Assembly (NCBI RefSeq): GCF_001182725.1
Contig: NZ_CWHU01000005.1
Location: forward strand, 1,054,001 to 1,118,000
Length of the DNA: 64,000 nucleotides
Source: Anaerococcus jeddahensis
GTDB taxonomy: Bacteria > Bacillota > Clostridia > Tissierellales > Peptoniphilaceae
Reading direction: 5' to 3'
The notes beneath the pieces are model-generated. The model saw only the letters and a list, made by a program, of their open reading frames with translations. It had not been told where the DNA came from and did not search any database. A program made the position numbers and the translations under genes. Shown here one piece after another: positions 27,636 to 36,232 of the stretch; position 1 is the first letter of the stretch; each line of letters opens with the position of its first letter.

Positions 27636-29942
27636 TTATTTTATTTTTTCAATAATTCTTGATTTTGTCTCAAAATTATCGCTTGTTCCTGTTATAGAAT
27701 TATTTTCTTTTGCCAATTTTGACATTTGATCAAGAATGTCTTTAGCTTGTGTTATATCTTTTGATTTATCAGATAATTTATCTATTCCCTTTGTTTTATA
27801 ATCGCTTAATCCTTTTTGGAATTTTTCAAATGATGATTCGTATTGATCACTTCCATTTTTTAATTCTCCAGTTGAATCACTTAATTTATTTATTCCACTG
27901 TCTAATTGTTTAATTCCATTTGCCATTGGATTTATGGCTGTTTCGTTTATATTTTGAAGTGATGATAAAGCTTTTGATCTTTCTTGGAATTGTTTTAAAC
28001 CGCTAGAAAGACTTGCTGAACCATTTCTTAGTTCTTCAGAATTTGAATCAAGCTCATTTATGGCATTTGAAAGCTTATTTACGCCTATTTGATTTTGATT
28101 AGCTCCAGCTTTCAATTTTTCAGAACCGGCTTTAATTTTACCTGTTGCCTCATCAATCATTACAACTGAATCTTCTAATTTTTTGATATTAGCTTTTGAC
28201 AATCCATCAGATATTTGTTTGCTTCCTTCTGAAAGCTTAGTTGATGATGTTTGGATTTTTTCTTTTGATTGGTTTAATTTTTCGCTTACTTGACCAAGAC
28301 CCTTGTTTTCTTGTCCGATTGCATTTGAAAGATCAGCAGAACCTTTTGAAATTTCTCCAAGGCCTGCTTTTATAGCAGCATTTCCTTGATTTTTTGCTCC
28401 AAGAGATTGAGCCTCAGACATAAGTCCTTGTTTTATAGCATTTAAATTTTCAATTTCTCCTGACATAGAACCATCTTCATTTTTTGCTTGTAAATTTCCT
28501 ATGACCTGATCAATTGAGTTTATTTGTGCATTTAAATTTTCTATATCAGAGTCAAGACTTGGTAGGCTTTGAGCATTTTGATTAAGATTTTCTATTCCTT
28601 GATTTAAGTTTTTTGATGACTGATCAATTTTTGCAAGTCCCCCACTTAATTGACTTAGGCTATCTGCAAGTGGACTTATTCCTTTTGATAATTGATCTAG
28701 TCCATTTGATAAGTCACCCATTGAAGATGTAAGTTTTCCTAAATCATTATTATTTGAATTTTGTGTTAAAGTTTTTCTTAATGAACTTGTTCCCTTATTT
28801 AGTTTTTCAAGTGATGAATCTATTTCACTTGCACCATTTTTTAAGCTCTCTGCTCCTTGGTTTAATAAAGCCATATTCTTATTTATTTCGCAAACTGCTC
28901 CTGTATATTGGTTTACTCCAGAATAAAGTTTTGATCCACCATTATTTAATTGATTTACTGCTGAATTTACTGTTTGAATCTTTCCTGGTAAGCTTGAAAA
29001 TCCATTTGCTAATTGGTCAAAAGAGCTTACAATTTTACTTGATCCTTGGGATAATTGTCCTGCTCCTTCATTTAATTTTCCAATTCCATCGTTTAATTTT
29101 TTGCTTCCTTCTCCTAATTTATTTGCTCCATCCACAAGTTTTGCTGCATTATCTTCAAGTTCATTTATTCCATTTTCTAATTCATCGATTGAAGAAAGCT
29201 TAGTTTCATCTTGGAAAAATTCATTACTTATTAGAGCATAAATTTCTGTAGGCTCATAATCTTTTACATCCATTTCCATTTCTATTTTATCTTTAAAAGA
29301 ATCTATTTTGTCGTTTTCAATTAAACCCTTGAAATTTTCTTTTAAACCTGGAGTAAGGATTCCTGCAACTATTTGATTTTTTCCATCTTTTACAATTTTT
29401 CCATCATCTGTTGTAAGATTTTTAACCTTTGCTGAGTCAAAACTTATTTCTGTAAGAGCAAGGTATGGTGAATAAACTTCCTTTTCTTTGCCATTTATTT
29501 TTGCATTTGTTTTTATTTTATTCACTGCTTCTATTTCAATTTTTAAATGGCCAGATTTTCCCTTTAATTTATCAAAGGTCATTTCCTTTCCATCCAAAAT
29601 ATATTTCACATTGATATCAACTGGTAAATCTTCTTTTGTTTTTCCTTGGTAGTAGATATCCTTGCTGTCTTCATTCCAATTTATATATCCATTTTCAAGA
29701 TCAACTTTTTTATCAGTTTTTAAATTTTTTACATCCTTTAAACTTGTTTTATCTTTTATTTTAATATTGTTGTCAGAATTTATCCAAATTGACCCAGTTT
29801 TATCTTTAATTTTGTCAGCTTCTTTTGTAACATAAATTGTTTCGTTTTTTCTAATATTTGCTTCTTGTGCGTAGGCAACATTAGTCATCAACAAGCTACT
29901 TGCAAGAACTAATGAAAATCCTTTCATTAATTTATTTTTCAT
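27636..29942 (-). CDS. Secreted repetitive helical protein (YhgE/Pip-like), partner of MMPL transporter
   Basis: A 768-residue exported protein. A signal peptide (about 1-26, ending VAYAQ) precedes a beta-rich domain (about 27-250: ETIYVTKEADKI, GSIWINSD, TEISFDSAKVKNL). The rest (about 255-720) is a long array of short helical repeats such as LVDGANKLGEGSKKLNDGIGKLN, with Leu and Gly at regular steps, as in the YhgE/Pip phage-infection protein family. No C-terminal membrane helix or sortase motif is seen. It follows an MMPL transporter by 9 bp. It may form an extracellular coiled rod or a periplasm-like adaptor. Function is inferred from context only. Confidence 0.82.
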   Translation of the reverse strand: MKNKLMKGFSLVLASSLLMTNVAYAQEANIRKNETIYVTKEADKIKDKTGSIWINSDNNIKIKDKTSLKDVKNLKTDKKVDLENGYINWNEDSKDIYYQGKTKEDLPVDINVKYILDGKEMTFDKLKGKSGHLKIEIEAVNKIKTNAKINGKEKEVYSPYLALTEISFDSAKVKNLTTDDGKIVKDGKNQIVAGILTPGLKENFKGLIENDKIDSFKDKIEMEMDVKDYEPTEIYALISNEFFQDETKLSSIDELENGINELEDNAAKLVDGANKLGEGSKKLNDGIGKLNEGAGQLSQGSSKIVSSFDQLANGFSSLPGKIQTVNSAVNQLNNGGSKLYSGVNQYTGAVCEINKNMALLNQGAESLKNGASEIDSSLEKLNKGTSSLRKTLTQNSNNNDLGKLTSSMGDLSNGLDQLSKGISPLADSLSQLSGGLAKIDQSSKNLNQGIENLNQNAQSLPSLDSDIENLNAQINSIDQVIGNLQAKNEDGSMSGEIENLNAIKQGLMSEAQSLGAKNQGNAAIKAGLGEISKGSADLSNAIGQENKGLGQVSEKLNQSKEKIQTSSTKLSEGSKQISDGLSKANIKKLEDSVVMIDEATGKIKAGSEKLKAGANQNQIGVNKLSNAINELDSNSEELRNGSASLSSGLKQFQERSKALSSLQNINETAINPMANGIKQLDSGINKLSDSTGELKNGSDQYESSFEKFQKGLSDYKTKGIDKLSDKSKDITQAKDILDQMSKLAKENNSITGTSDNFETKSRIIEKIK

Positions 29943-29951
29943 ATCTTCCTC

Positions 29952-32006
29952 CTAATTTAATCCCTTTGTAGTTTTTCTTATAAATGGAAATGCAATTTTA
30001 ATTAATGTTGGCAAAAATAAGATTATAGCAAGCATACTTATTATTGCACCCCTTGCCAAAAGCATACAAATTGTTGATACTATTTCCATTCTTGAGTACA
30101 AACCAACTCCAACAGTTGCTGCCATAAATGATAAGGCTGAAGTAACTATTGATTTTGATGTTTCTTTTACTGTCAATTTTAAAGCTTGATCTACATCATT
30201 TACTTCTTTGTATTCTGCAATAAACCTATCCATCATTAAAATTGAATAATCTATGGTTGATCCCAATTGAACAACTCCAATAATTATTGATGTAACAAAT
30301 GGAATAGTTTGGCCAAGATAAAATGGAATTCCCATATTTATTTGGATTGCAAGCTCAATTACAGCAATTAAAACCACAGGAATGGCAAATGACTTAAATA
30401 CAATAGCAATAATTATAAAAACTATAATAATCGAAGCTATATTTACCATTTTAAAATCTCTATCAGATAAAACTGTTAAATCTTTTGTTAAAACTGCTTC
30501 ACCTGTTAGATATCCTTTTTTATCGTGATTTTTTACAATTTTATTTATTTTATCTACTTGCTTGTTTACCTTATCAGATGCTGTTTGATATTTTGAATTA
30601 ATCATTATCATTTGGTAGCCATTTTTAGTAAAATTATCTTTTAAATTATCAGGTAAAATTGAATCTGGTATGGTTAAACCTGTTAAAGAATTTGCACTTA
30701 AAACACTATTAACTCCATCAACATCCTTTAATTCATCTACAAGCGAATTTATATTTTTCTTGCTTAAATTTTCATCTACTACAACAAAGTGAGTTGATGC
30801 CATATTAAAATCTTTTTTCATTTTATTTAATGCAACTATAGAATCCAAATCTTGTGGCAAGGACCTGTCCAAATTGTAATATAAGTCAGTATTTCTTGCT
30901 CCATAGATTGCAGGAATAAATAAAATCAAAAAAGCGATAAATAATCCGTTTTTATGGTTTAAAACAAAATGTGAAGTTTTTTCAAAGGATGGCAAAAATA
31001 TCCTGTGATTAAATCTTGCAACTAATTTTTCTGCAACCAAAATCATTGGTGGCAAAACAACTATCGTAGACATAAGTCCAAGTAAAACTCCCTTACTCAT
31101 GACAAGACCAATATCTTTTCCAAGTCCTAAACGCATTATGATTAATACAATAAATCCTGCAAAAGTTGTAAGTGAAGATGCAAAAATTGATGATACAGTT
31201 TTTTGGATTGCTACATCCATTGCATCATTTTTATTTTTATTAATTCTCTTTTCTTCAACATATCTGTGATACAAAAATATTGAATAGTCTGTTGTAACTG
31301 CAAGTTGCAAAACTGCAGCTATTGCCTTTGTAATATAAGAAATTTCTCCCAAAAATAAATTTGTACCAAAATTATATAAAATTGCGTAGCCAATGTTTAA
31401 AATAAACAAAAATGGAATAATAGTTGATTCATTTGTAAGAGATAAAACAACCAAGGCCAAAACAACCGCCAAAGCCACATAAATTGGTGTTTCGTGATCT
31501 ATTAAGTCTTTAGTATCTTTAACAAGTGAACTAATTCCACTTAAAAATTTCTCTTTGGATTCGATTTTTTTTATATTTTCTATAGCCTTCATTGTCCTAA
31601 AAGATGAAGAACTTTCGCTAAATTTTACCATTAACAAGGTGCAATCTTTTGAATAAAAAACATCCCTTATTTCATCTGGCAAAAATTCATTTGGAACACT
31701 ACTTCCAAGAATTGAAGTTTTTGAAATAACATCTTCTACCCCATCAACTTTTAAAATTTCATTTTTAAGTTTATCAGCATCATAATCATCACCTTTTAAA
31801 AGAAGCATGCCTGTTGCAGCATTTTTAAAATCTTTATCAAGAATTTCTTGACCTTGGGTTGATTCTAAGTCAGCTGGCAAGTATGACAAAATATCATAAT
31901 TTACACCAGTATTTTTATAAGCAAACCAAGAAGGTATTAATAATAAAGTCATTATTAGTAATACAAGTCTAGGATGATGTGAAATAAACTTGCTTATTTT
32001 TTTCAT
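29952..32006 (-). CDS. MMPL/RND family transporter
   Basis: A 684-residue membrane protein with two RND repeats: one helix, a large outer loop, then about five helices in each half (about 1-345 and 350-684). Typical motifs are TTDYSIFLYHRYVEEK and STIDYSILMMDRFIAEYKE, containing the Asp-Tyr proton-relay pairs, and the loops carry VDGVEDVISKTS and VDGVNSVLSANS. MMPL proteins export lipids or hydrophobic compounds. It overlaps the tetR gene by 4 bp and precedes the secreted repeat protein, so all three form one operon under TetR control. Confidence 0.93.
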   Translation of the reverse strand: MKKISKFISHHPRLVLLIMTLLLIPSWFAYKNTGVNYDILSYLPADLESTQGQEILDKDFKNAATGMLLLKGDDYDADKLKNEILKVDGVEDVISKTSILGSSVPNEFLPDEIRDVFYSKDCTLLMVKFSESSSSFRTMKAIENIKKIESKEKFLSGISSLVKDTKDLIDHETPIYVALAVVLALVVLSLTNESTIIPFLFILNIGYAILYNFGTNLFLGEISYITKAIAAVLQLAVTTDYSIFLYHRYVEEKRINKNKNDAMDVAIQKTVSSIFASSLTTFAGFIVLIIMRLGLGKDIGLVMSKGVLLGLMSTIVVLPPMILVAEKLVARFNHRIFLPSFEKTSHFVLNHKNGLFIAFLILFIPAIYGARNTDLYYNLDRSLPQDLDSIVALNKMKKDFNMASTHFVVVDENLSKKNINSLVDELKDVDGVNSVLSANSLTGLTIPDSILPDNLKDNFTKNGYQMIMINSKYQTASDKVNKQVDKINKIVKNHDKKGYLTGEAVLTKDLTVLSDRDFKMVNIASIIIVFIIIAIVFKSFAIPVVLIAVIELAIQINMGIPFYLGQTIPFVTSIIIGVVQLGSTIDYSILMMDRFIAEYKEVNDVDQALKLTVKETSKSIVTSALSFMAATVGVGLYSRMEIVSTICMLLARGAIISMLAIILFLPTLIKIAFPFIRKTTKGLN

Positions 32007-32596
32007 TTATTCTCTCCTATTCTATTAAAAATTTTTCTAATAATAGCAAATAAAACTGGTTTCATTTCATCAATCGTTAGAATTGAATCTTCCAAAACAG
32101 CACTTTTACAAGTAGACATCATAATCTCAAGAGTAAGTGATAAAATATATAATTTTTCAGACTCAGTATGGCTTGTTAAAAATAAATTTTCGTATTTATT
32201 TAAAATAAATTTCAAAGTTGAATCTGCCTCGCTTAAGCCATAATCATTTTCAATTTTCGTATAAAGAGTCCAAGTAATATTTTTACTCAAAAGATCAAGC
32301 TCAAAAGGATGAGAGATCAAATAATCAATAATGAAATCTACAAAAGAAATATATCTTTCAATAGGATCTTCTTGAGTACAAGTTTTTTCAGCACTTAAAA
32401 TAATATCTGTTGCCAGATTTAAAACCATTTTTTCTTTCAAATCATTTTTATCTGAATAATACAAATAGAAAGTTCCAAGACCCAAATTTGCTTCTGTCAT
32501 AATATCTCTGACTGAAGTTTTTTCAGATCCTTTTTTTTCAAAAATTTTTAAAGCTGCTTGCATGATTTTTTCTTTTTTATTTATTTGATCACTCAT
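32003..32596 (-). CDS. TetR/AcrR family repressor of the MMPL operon
   Basis: A 197-residue regulator with a standard N-terminal helix-turn-helix (about 10-56: KIMQAALKIFEKKGSEKTSVRDIMTEANLGLGTFYLYY) and a helical ligand-binding C-terminal domain. It starts an operon with the transporter and the secreted repeat protein. Two copies of a TGAACn3GTTCA palindrome lie just upstream and are the likely autoregulatory operators. Inducer unknown; export substrate of the transporter is a reasonable guess. Confidence 0.93.
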   Translation of the reverse strand: MSDQINKKEKIMQAALKIFEKKGSEKTSVRDIMTEANLGLGTFYLYYSDKNDLKEKMVLNLATDIILSAEKTCTQEDPIERYISFVDFIIDYLISHPFELDLLSKNITWTLYTKIENDYGLSEADSTLKFILNKYENLFLTSHTESEKLYILSLTLEIMMSTCKSAVLEDSILTIDEMKPVLFAIIRKIFNRIGENK

Positions 32597-32620
32597 ATAT
32601 CTACTCCTTAACTCTTATAA

Positions 32621-32677
32621 TGAACATCGTTCATTTATTGCTACAAATATATAATACAACTTTCTGAACAATGTTCA
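32621..32677. promoter_or_regulatory. Paired TetR operators
   Basis: Two perfect inverted repeats of the form TGAAC-N3-GTTCA occur at 32621-32633 and 32665-32677, centres 44 bp apart, about four helical turns. The nearer one is 24 bp upstream of the tetR ATG, in the expected leader/promoter zone. Confidence 0.85.
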
Positions 32678-32704
32678 ACTATTTTTTTAAAAAATTTTTA
32701 AAAA

Positions 32705-32944
32705 AAATCTCTACGAAGAGAGATTTCTGACTGTTTACAAAGTATACAAATCCTCATGCTAAGAATATCATACGGAAAAAATTGATTTGATTTCAAATTT
32801 TAAAATTTGTCAAAAAACGCACTGTTTGAGCGTTAGCGAGTTTGCGTTTTTAGAATTTTGGAATTTAGAAATCAACAATTTTTGAAGTCCGATATTCGTG
32901 CTTGAGGGTTTGTCTACGCTCTGAAATATCTGCTAAGAGAGATT
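32705..32944. repeat. 240-bp imperfect palindromic element
   Basis: This 348-bp gap between tetR and pdxR has no gene. Its distal 240 bp is an imperfect palindrome: the outer arms both read AAATCTCT inward, and matching blocks (ACAAA, CCTCA-GC, GAATATC, AAAAATTG, TTGATTTC-AAATT, AAAAACGCA) recur in the same order on both arms when read from the ends. The tip carries CTGTTTGAGCGTTAGCGAG. The right edge abuts the pdxR stop codon. It has the look of a MITE-like or structured-RNA element. No ORF or transposase is present. Arm identity is roughly 70% by eye. Confidence 0.7.
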
Positions 32945-34330
32945 TTAATTTATTTTTGAATTTTTTATTGCATATTTTATAATATCAAAACCAGAAGATA
33001 TTTCATCTAAACTTAGATTTGCATAGCCCATAATAAAATAGTTTTCTTTTTCAAATTTGTTATAAGTAAACTTATTAATATTTACCAATCTTACACAATT
33101 TTCATTTAAAATCTTTGTAAATTTTTTTATATCCACCGAATCCTCAACTTTTATTAATAAATTGAGGGAATTTGATTTTGAAAGAAAAGAAATTTCTTCT
33201 ATTTCTTCTAATTTTTTTAAAATATGCTCAAATTTTTTATAATAAATATTTTTCATCCTATTAATGTGTTTTTCAAATTCTCCGCTTTCAATAAAAGATG
33301 CTAGAGCTTTTTGCAAGAAATTTGAAACTGTATTTGAAAGGTCTTTAAAATTATTTTCATATTTTTTAAGCAAATCATCCGGCAAAACCATATAAGAAAT
33401 TTTCATTGATGGAGCTATTAATTTTGAAAAAGATCCAAAATAAATAACATCAGAATTTTTATCCATTGCTTTTAAGCTTTCTGTTGGATATCCCTTAAAT
33501 TTAAATTCGCTGTCATAATCATCTTCAATAATGTACCTATCCTTTGAAAGTGAAGCCCAATTTAAAATTTCTATTCTCCTTTGAATCGACATAACTGTAC
33601 CCGTCGGAAATTGATTGAAAGGGGTCACAAATAAACACAAGGCATTTAAGTCTGATAACTTATCAATTTTTACTCCCTGATCATCAAGGTCAAGTGGGAT
33701 TGGATTTTTTAAATCATAGGTGTAAAATTTATTTCCAAAGGCGTAGCCTGGGTTTTCAAAGGCAAAAAGTGTTTGGTCTGTGAGAAGTGTTTTTATCATA
33801 GAAAATAAATGCTCAGTTGATGATGAAATAATTATATTTCTAGCGTTTGTTTCAATATTTCTTGAATTTTTTAAATATCTTTTTATAGCCTCTCTTAAAG
33901 GCGGATAACCCTTATAAGATCCCTTGTCTAAAATCTTCAAATCTTTTTTATCAATAGCGTCTTTCATATATTTTTGCATGATTTTATAGGGGAAATTTTC
34001 ATAATCAACACCACTGATTGAAAAATCATATTTGATTTTCTCATCTTCAATCTTCTTTATATTTAATTCTTTTTTATCCAAAATAATTAAATCATCAATT
34101 TTTTTACAATAAAATCCACTCTTATCTTTTACATAAATATAGCCTTCTTCCTCAAGTTTATAGTAAACTTTTTTTATTGTATTAATTGAAACATTGATAT
34201 CTTTTGATAAATTTCTAATGGATGGAAGCTTTTCATCTTCTTTTATTTCTCCTTTTATTATTTTATTTTTAATTATTTGGTAAATTTTTTCGTAAAGATA
34301 TTTTTTATTTCTTGGCAAATTCAAATACAT
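32945..34330 (-). CDS. pdxR: MocR/PdxR family transcriptional regulator
   Basis: A 461-residue fusion of an N-terminal GntR winged helix (about 8-75: KIIKGEIKEDEKLPSIRNLSKDINVSINTIKKVYYKLEEEGYIYV) and a class I aminotransferase-like domain (about 95-455). The PLP-lysine is in IYFGSFSKLIAPSMKISYMV, and EDDYDSEFKF is conserved. It is divergent from pdxS, the classic arrangement in which PdxR senses PLP and controls PLP synthesis. The intergenic region has a direct GTTAC repeat. The ATG follows GAGGGG. Confidence 0.9.
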   Translation of the reverse strand: MYLNLPRNKKYLYEKIYQIIKNKIIKGEIKEDEKLPSIRNLSKDINVSINTIKKVYYKLEEEGYIYVKDKSGFYCKKIDDLIILDKKELNIKKIEDEKIKYDFSISGVDYENFPYKIMQKYMKDAIDKKDLKILDKGSYKGYPPLREAIKRYLKNSRNIETNARNIIISSSTEHLFSMIKTLLTDQTLFAFENPGYAFGNKFYTYDLKNPIPLDLDDQGVKIDKLSDLNALCLFVTPFNQFPTGTVMSIQRRIEILNWASLSKDRYIIEDDYDSEFKFKGYPTESLKAMDKNSDVIYFGSFSKLIAPSMKISYMVLPDDLLKKYENNFKDLSNTVSNFLQKALASFIESGEFEKHINRMKNIYYKKFEHILKKLEEIEEISFLSKSNSLNLLIKVEDSVDIKKFTKILNENCVRLVNINKFTYNKFEKENYFIMGYANLSLDEISSGFDIIKYAIKNSKIN

Positions 34331-34356
34331 CTGTACCCCTCATTTTTTTATTTTTT

Positions 34357-34389
34357 GTTACTTTTATTAGTTACAGTTTATCATATAAT
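34357..34389 (+). promoter_or_regulatory. pdxS promoter with candidate PdxR site
   Basis: A perfect TATAAT (34384-34389) lacks a recognisable -35 box. In the -35 zone GTTAC occurs twice, at 34357-34361 and 34370-34374, 13 bp apart. A poor -35 with direct repeats suggests activation by PdxR. The pdxS ATG follows AAGGAG. Confidence 0.55.
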
Positions 34390-34420
34390 AGAATCAAGAT
34401 AAATATTAAGGAGATAAAAA

Positions 34421-35272
34421 ATGACTGAAAAAGATATAAATGCTAAATTTGAAAAAAAGGTTATTATGGACGTTATGAATGTTGAGCAAGCAAAAATTGC
34501 AGAAGCTTCTGGTGCAAGTGCTGTTATGGCTCTTGAAAGAGTTCCTGCAGATATTAGAGCTGCTGGTGGCGTTTCTAGAATGAGCGATCCAAAAATGATT
34601 GAAGAGATAATGAATGCTGTTAAAATTCCTGTAATGGCTAAAGTTAGAATTGGACATTTTGTTGAAGCACAAATTCTTGAAGCCTTGGGAATTGATTATA
34701 TTGATGAATCTGAAGTTTTAACTGTAGCTGATGATTACAACCACATTGATAAAAAGAAATTTAAGACTCCATTTGTTTGTGGAGCAAGAAATATTTCTGA
34801 AGCTTTAAGAAGAATTTCTGAAGGAGCTTCAATGATTAGAACAAAGGGTGAAGCAGGAACAGGAAATGTTGTTCAAGCTGTAAGACATATGAGAGAAATA
34901 AACAGAGAAATTCAAAGAATTTCTGTTTTAACTGATGATGAAATTTTTACATATGCAAAAGATTTAGCAGTTGATGTAAATCTTTTAAAATATGTAAGGG
35001 ATAATAAAAAACTTCCTGTTGCAAATCTTTCTGCTGGTGGAGTTGCAACTCCTGCCGATGCAGCTTTAATGATGCAACTTGGCGCTTATGGTGTTTTTGT
35101 TGGAAGTGGAATCTTTAAATCTGGAAATCCAGAAAAAAGAGCAAAGGCTATAGTAAAATCCGTAGAAAATTTTGATAAGCCTGAAATTATTTTAGAAGTT
35201 TCAAAAGATCTTGGCGAAGCGATGGTTGGAATAAATGAAGACGAAATAAAAGAAATTTTTGAAAATAGATAA
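34421..35272 (+). CDS. pdxS: Pyridoxal 5'-phosphate synthase lyase subunit PdxS
   Basis: A 283-residue TIM-barrel enzyme that makes PLP from ribose 5-phosphate, glyceraldehyde 3-phosphate and ammonia. Catalytic lysines are K74 ([11 protein letters not shown]) and K142 ([13 protein letters not shown]). [21 protein letters not shown] is diagnostic. The N-terminus before VIMDV is about 8-10 residues shorter than in Bacillus, trimming the helix that contacts the glutaminase PdxT, and the C-terminus is short too. No pdxT follows; the next gene is on the other strand. Start is secure because AAGGAG sits before this ATG. Confidence 0.96.
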   Translation: MTEKDINAKFEKKVIMDVMNVEQAKIAEASGASAVMALERVPADIRAAGGVSRMSDPKMIEEIMNAVKIPVMAKVRIGHFVEAQILEALGIDYIDESEVLTVADDYNHIDKKKFKTPFVCGARNISEALRRISEGASMIRTKGEAGTGNVVQAVRHMREINREIQRISVLTDDEIFTYAKDLAVDVNLLKYVRDNKKLPVANLSAGGVATPADAALMMQLGAYGVFVGSGIFKSGNPEKRAKAIVKSVENFDKPEIILEVSKDLGEAMVGINEDEIKEIFENR

Positions 35273-35300
35273 GAAAAAATCAAACAATATGCCCCATATT

Positions 35301-35335
35301 AAAAAAATTCTGCATTAATTTGCAGAATTTTTTTA
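35301..35335. terminator. Bidirectional terminator between pdxS and aldo-keto reductase
   Basis: An 11-bp stem AAAATTCTGCA/TGCAGAATTTT is flanked by A-run and T-run, serving both convergent genes. Confidence 0.88.
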
Positions 35336-35341
35336 TATTTT

Positions 35342-36181
35342 TTACATTTTTTCAAGTAAATCTTCTAACCATTTTTCATCTTCTGGGTCTGATGAATATC
35401 TTTTTTTAAGATCAATTGATTTTATTGCTTTCATATCTTCATCATCAAGTGAAAAATCAAATATTTCTATATTTTCTTTTATTCTTTTTGGATTTGTTGA
35501 TTTTGGAATTGGCATTGATCCTCTTTCTATATGCCAACGCAAAACTATTTGAGCTGGGGTCTTATTATATTTATTTGAAAGTTTTTTTATCACAAATTCT
35601 TCCAATAATTCACTTCTTCCTCTAGCAATTGGTGACCAGGCTTGGTGGATTATATTATTTTCTTTTAAAAATCTTACTGTTTCGTCATTTTGAAAATGTG
35701 GACTTGATTCTAATTGATCAATTGCAGGTTTTTCTCCAATTTCTAAAAGTTTTTGTAATTGAGATAGCTCAAAATTTGAAACTCCTATTGTTTTTACAAT
35801 TCCTTGTCTTTTGTAATCTTCAAAAACTTTCCATGATTTATCAAAATCTTTTCCAAACCAATGAAGTAAAACCACATCCAAATAATCTGTTTGTAATTTT
35901 TCTAAAGACTGGTCCAATGATTTTTTTGTTTTATCAGATCCAAAATCACTTGGCCAAACTTTTGTAGCTATTTGATATTCACTTCTTTTTATATTTGAAT
36001 TTTTAAGCTCAGCTCCTATTATATCTTCATTATTATAAATTTTTGCTGTATCTAAATATTCGTAAGAATTTTCAAAAAATGCTTCAATTGCATTTGCCAT
36101 GTCATCTCTGTCGGTAATTTTATAAGTTCCAAAACCTAATGCTGGTATTTTATTTCCATCATTTAATTTATAATATTTCAT
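35342..36181 (-). CDS. Aldo/keto reductase
   Basis: A 279-residue NADPH-dependent oxidoreductase. The catalytic tetrad is visible: Asp and Tyr in YLDTAKIYNNEDIIG, Lys in QIATKVW, His in VVLLHWFG. The C-terminal PIPKSTNPKRIKENIEIFDFSL binds NADPH. The family reduces aldehydes such as 2,5-diketogluconate or methylglyoxal; the substrate here is unknown. AGGAGG precedes the ATG. It is divergent from an SDR gene with only 51 bp between them. Confidence 0.93.
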   Translation of the reverse strand: MKYYKLNDGNKIPALGFGTYKITDRDDMANAIEAFFENSYEYLDTAKIYNNEDIIGAELKNSNIKRSEYQIATKVWPSDFGSDKTKKSLDQSLEKLQTDYLDVVLLHWFGKDFDKSWKVFEDYKRQGIVKTIGVSNFELSQLQKLLEIGEKPAIDQLESSPHFQNDETVRFLKENNIIHQAWSPIARGRSELLEEFVIKKLSNKYNKTPAQIVLRWHIERGSMPIPKSTNPKRIKENIEIFDFSLDDEDMKAIKSIDLKKRYSSDPEDEKWLEDLLEKM

Positions 36182-36217
36182 GTCATCCTCCTATTTTAAA
36201 TCTTACCCTTAAATATA

Positions 36218-36226
36218 TGATATAAT
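36218..36226 (+). promoter_or_regulatory. Extended -10 promoter giving a leaderless SDR transcript
   Basis: TGATATAAT (extended -10) ends 6 bp before the SDR ATG at 36233, so transcription should begin at or next to the start codon. The 6 bp CAATTT holds no ribosome-binding site. Confidence 0.65.
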
Positions 36227-36232
36227 CAATTT

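Noticed and set aside
28754..29203. 149-codon plus-strand frame rich in Leu and His
   Set aside because: It is the antisense shadow of the repetitive secreted protein; no ribosome site and low-complexity composition.
36182..36232. Palindrome TGATATAATCA as operator between the reductase genes
   Set aside because: The symmetry is mostly the TATAAT box itself and is imperfect, so it is explained by the promoter.
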